This document shows positions 14,218 through 15,915 of a stretch of 15,915 nt of DNA, piece by piece. Numbering within the stretch: the first letter of the stretch is position 1; each line of letters starts with the position of its first letter. The position numbers were made by a program, and so were the translations under genes. The DNA is from JAYEMH01 sp034717985 [NCBI: Candidatus Ratteibacteria bacterium] (GTDB taxonomy: Bacteria > CAZDME01 > JAYEMH01). The notes under the pieces were generated by a model. That model saw nothing but the letters and a program-made list of their open reading frames with translations, was not told the DNA's origin and made no database searches. Location of the stretch: positions 1-15,915 of the forward strand of contig JAYEMH010000015.1 in assembly GCA_034717985.1 (NCBI GenBank), given 5' to 3'.

Positions 14218-14356
14218 AAGAATATCAAATGGAACCACAGGTGAACACAGATGAACACCGAAGAAGAACTTTTCCGTAAGGAGTTGCAGGGGGAAAATAT
14301 AACAGTGTTTCCCTGTGTTAATCTGTGGTTTAAATAAAAATCCTGTTAATCCCGTC
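14176..14356. repeat. Nested inverted repeat between hisD and hisB
   Basis: The outer arms GACAGGATTTACAGGAT (14176-14192) and ATCCTGTTAATCCCGTC (14340-14356) match at 15 of 17 positions. The inner arms AACCACAGGTGAACACAG (14233-14250) and CTGTGTTAATCTGTGGTT (14313-14330) match at most positions; a further AACCACAGA lies at 14202-14210. This fills the 303-base gap between hisD and hisB, where I see no gene. Confidence 0.75.
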
Positions 14357-14408
14357 AAAAAAGAAAAAGATTTTTGACAGAACCAAAAAAGAAATGAGGA
14401 GAGAGGGG

Positions 14409-14999
14409 ATGAAAAAGAGAAAGGCGATTGTAAATAGGGTTACTAAAGAGACAAAAATAAGCTTAAAATTAAATCTGGACGGAGAAGGGAAAAGCCGGAT
14501 AGATTCGGGCATGCCTTTTTTGGATCACATGCTCACGCTGTTTAGCCGGCACAGCCTGGTTGATTTAGAGATAAAAGCCAGAGGCGACCTCAAGGTTGAT
14601 TATCATCATACGGTTGAAGATATCGGAATCTGTTTGGGCGAGGCAATCAGAAAAGCCCTGGGCACTAAAGAGGGGATAAATCGCTTCGGCTCAAAAATCC
14701 TGCCGATGGATGAATCGCTTGTTTCGGTAAGTATAGATATCAGCAATCGGCCGCTCCTGGTTTTTAATGTACCGCTAAAGGCGGGAAAAAGCGGAGATTT
14801 TAATCTTGAACTGGTGGAAGAATTTCTCAAGGCTTTTGCCAGTCAGGCCAGAATTACCCTTCACTTTAATTTGGTTTACGGGCGGAATTTTCACCACGTC
14901 GCCGAATCTATCTTCAAAACACTGGCCAGGACTTTAGCGGAAGCCGTCAGCCTCAATAAAAGGGTGAAAGGTATTCCTTCGACTAAAGGACGATTGTAA
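14409..14999 (+). CDS. hisB: Imidazoleglycerol-phosphate dehydratase
   Basis: HisB dehydrates imidazoleglycerol phosphate to imidazoleacetol phosphate, the sixth step of histidine synthesis. The 196-residue product is the single-function form, without the phosphatase domain of the E. coli enzyme. Manganese-binding motifs: MPFLDHML (35-42), VDYHHTVEDIG (63-73), NFHHVAES (160-167), and the C-terminal IPSTKGRL. ATG 14409 is seven bases after GAGGAG (14396-14401), whereas the upstream ATG 14394 overlaps that site and adds nothing conserved. hisA follows after 16 bases. Confidence 0.97.
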   Translation: MKKRKAIVNRVTKETKISLKLNLDGEGKSRIDSGMPFLDHMLTLFSRHSLVDLEIKARGDLKVDYHHTVEDIGICLGEAIRKALGTKEGINRFGSKILPMDESLVSVSIDISNRPLLVFNVPLKAGKSGDFNLELVEEFLKAFASQARITLHFNLVYGRNFHHVAESIFKTLARTLAEAVSLNKRVKGIPSTKGRL

Positions 15000-15015
15000 T
15001 GCGCAGGGAGTTTAA

Positions 15016-15741
15016 ATGTTAATTATTCCGGCGATTGATTTGAAGGGCGGACGCTGTGTTCGTCTCCGTCAGGGAAAGGCCAGCAGGGTGGAGATTTTTT
15101 CAACCGAGCCGGTCAAGGTAGCCAAAATCTGGGAAGACCGCGGCGCCAAATTGCTCCATCTGGTTGACCTTGACGGTGCTTTCAAAGGGAAGCTGCAAAA
15201 TTTCTCCCTGATTAAAGCGATTGTAAAGAGTGTTAAAATCCCGGTTCAATTAGGCGGGGGACTGAGAGATTCGCGGGAGATTAGCCGGGTTTTTAAAGCC
15301 GGGGTTAAGCGGGTAATTTTAGGAACCCGCGCCTTTGAATCTCCGGACTGGGTAAAGACTTTAACCAGGAAATACGGCCGGCGGATATTAATCGCCATAG
15401 ATAATGCCGACGGGAAATTAGCTGTCCGGGGCTGGAGGAAAAAAATCGAGATTAACATAGTTGATTTCATAAGCGAGATGAAAAAATCGGGAATAAGCAG
15501 CTTTATTTTTACCGACGTAAAGAGAGACGGAATGATGACCGGACCGAATATTGAGGCGATTAAAGAAGTGCTTTCTAAGGTAAGGATTAAACTAATTGCT
15601 TCCGGCGGTATCAGCCGCAGAGAAGATTTACGACAGTTAAAAAAATTAGAGAAGAAAGGGTTAATAGGGGTAATCATTGGCCGGGCATTATATACGGGAG
15701 CGATAAAACTAAAAGAAGCAATAAAAATAGGCGCTGGGTAA
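15016..15741 (+). CDS. hisA: ProFAR isomerase (HisA)
   Basis: HisA opens the ribose of ProFAR to give PRFAR, the fourth step of histidine synthesis. It is a TIM barrel of 241 residues. It starts MLIIPAIDLKGGRCVRLRQG; IPAIDL with VRL separates it from HisF (IPCLDV). The catalytic acids are D8 and D129 (LIAIDNADG). Other landmarks are HLVDLDGA (48-55), QLGGGLR (78-84), FTDVKRDGMMTGPN (165-178) and ASGGI. GGGAG (15006-15010) lies five bases before the ATG. hisH, which often sits between hisB and hisA, is absent; hisF would be expected beyond the right edge. Confidence 0.97.
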   Translation: MLIIPAIDLKGGRCVRLRQGKASRVEIFSTEPVKVAKIWEDRGAKLLHLVDLDGAFKGKLQNFSLIKAIVKSVKIPVQLGGGLRDSREISRVFKAGVKRVILGTRAFESPDWVKTLTRKYGRRILIAIDNADGKLAVRGWRKKIEINIVDFISEMKKSGISSFIFTDVKRDGMMTGPNIEAIKEVLSKVRIKLIASGGISRREDLRQLKKLEKKGLIGVIIGRALYTGAIKLKEAIKIGAG

Positions 15742-15788
15742 ATACTAAAAGGGAGAAGGGAAATGGGAGAAGATAGAAGGTAGATGGA

Positions 15789-15915
15789 GGTAGTGTCAAA
15801 TAAGTTATGAAAAGATATGAAATGAAGCACAGAGAAGAAAAAGAAAATTAAAAAATAGAGACAAGGAATTTTAGACAGGATTTACAGGATAAAAAAAATA
15901 ACCACAGAGCTTATG
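15789..15915. repeat. 127-bp exact repeat, copy 2, at the window edge
   Basis: Identical to 14091-14217, with no mismatch or gap, and ends precisely at the last base of the window. Here the bases equivalent to the hisD tail follow hisA and are not coding. See the finding on possible assembly origin. Apart from this copy, 15742-15788 is purine-rich and holds nothing I recognise. Confidence 0.97.

Noticed and set aside
12691-14356. Repeats around hisD as a CRISPR array
   Set aside because: The units are imperfect, unevenly spaced and in opposite orientations, with no regular spacers and no cas genes.
15246-15830. 194-codon minus-strand frame across hisA
   Set aside because: Mostly antisense to the conserved hisA gene; the composition is that expected of the reverse strand of a Lys/Ile-rich gene.

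Overview
The window reads as bacterial chromosome: tightly packed genes all on the + strand, good Shine-Dalgarno sites, sigma-70-type promoters and intrinsic terminators. Lineage is an inference. Exported proteins of unknown type, including a phosphoglycerate-kinase-like domain behind a Sec signal, together with c-di-GMP control and many small palindromic repeats, suggest an uncultured environmental phylum, with Omnitrophota (OP3) as my best guess at modest confidence. The last 127 bases are an exact copy of an internal segment, so the right edge is probably an assembly contig end.

Layout. (1) 1-2310: groES-groEL behind a near-perfect promoter with phased A-tracts, closed by a strong terminator. 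(2) 2318-6745: a promoter, then a c-di-GMP-I (GEMM) riboswitch with its own terminator. It leads an exported protein with Tiki/ChaN/TraB-like motifs and an exported PGK-like protein with a large unknown C-terminal region. The aptamer appears to be split by a 55-nt palindromic insert just before its key adenine. (3) 6746-9287: an AT-richer accessory patch. It holds a large terminator-like repeat, a small protein plus retropepsin-like protease pair, an AbiEi/AbiEii toxin-antitoxin pair, and a duplicated promoter/leader piece lying exactly 1500 bp beyond the first copy. (4) 9288-12672: housekeeping genes fmt, a YugP-type zinc membrane peptidase, a membrane-anchored three-PASTA protein and rpe. 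This order recalls the fmt...prkC...rpe cluster of Firmicutes but without a kinase. (5) 12795-15741: histidine genes hisD, hisB and hisA, separated by imperfect inverted repeats.

The most interesting part is region 2: a second-messenger-controlled pair of exported proteins whose switch has been altered by small repeat DNA. If the switch works, c-di-GMP should favour read-through into the exported pair, because the terminator uses the aptamer's own 3' P1 strand.
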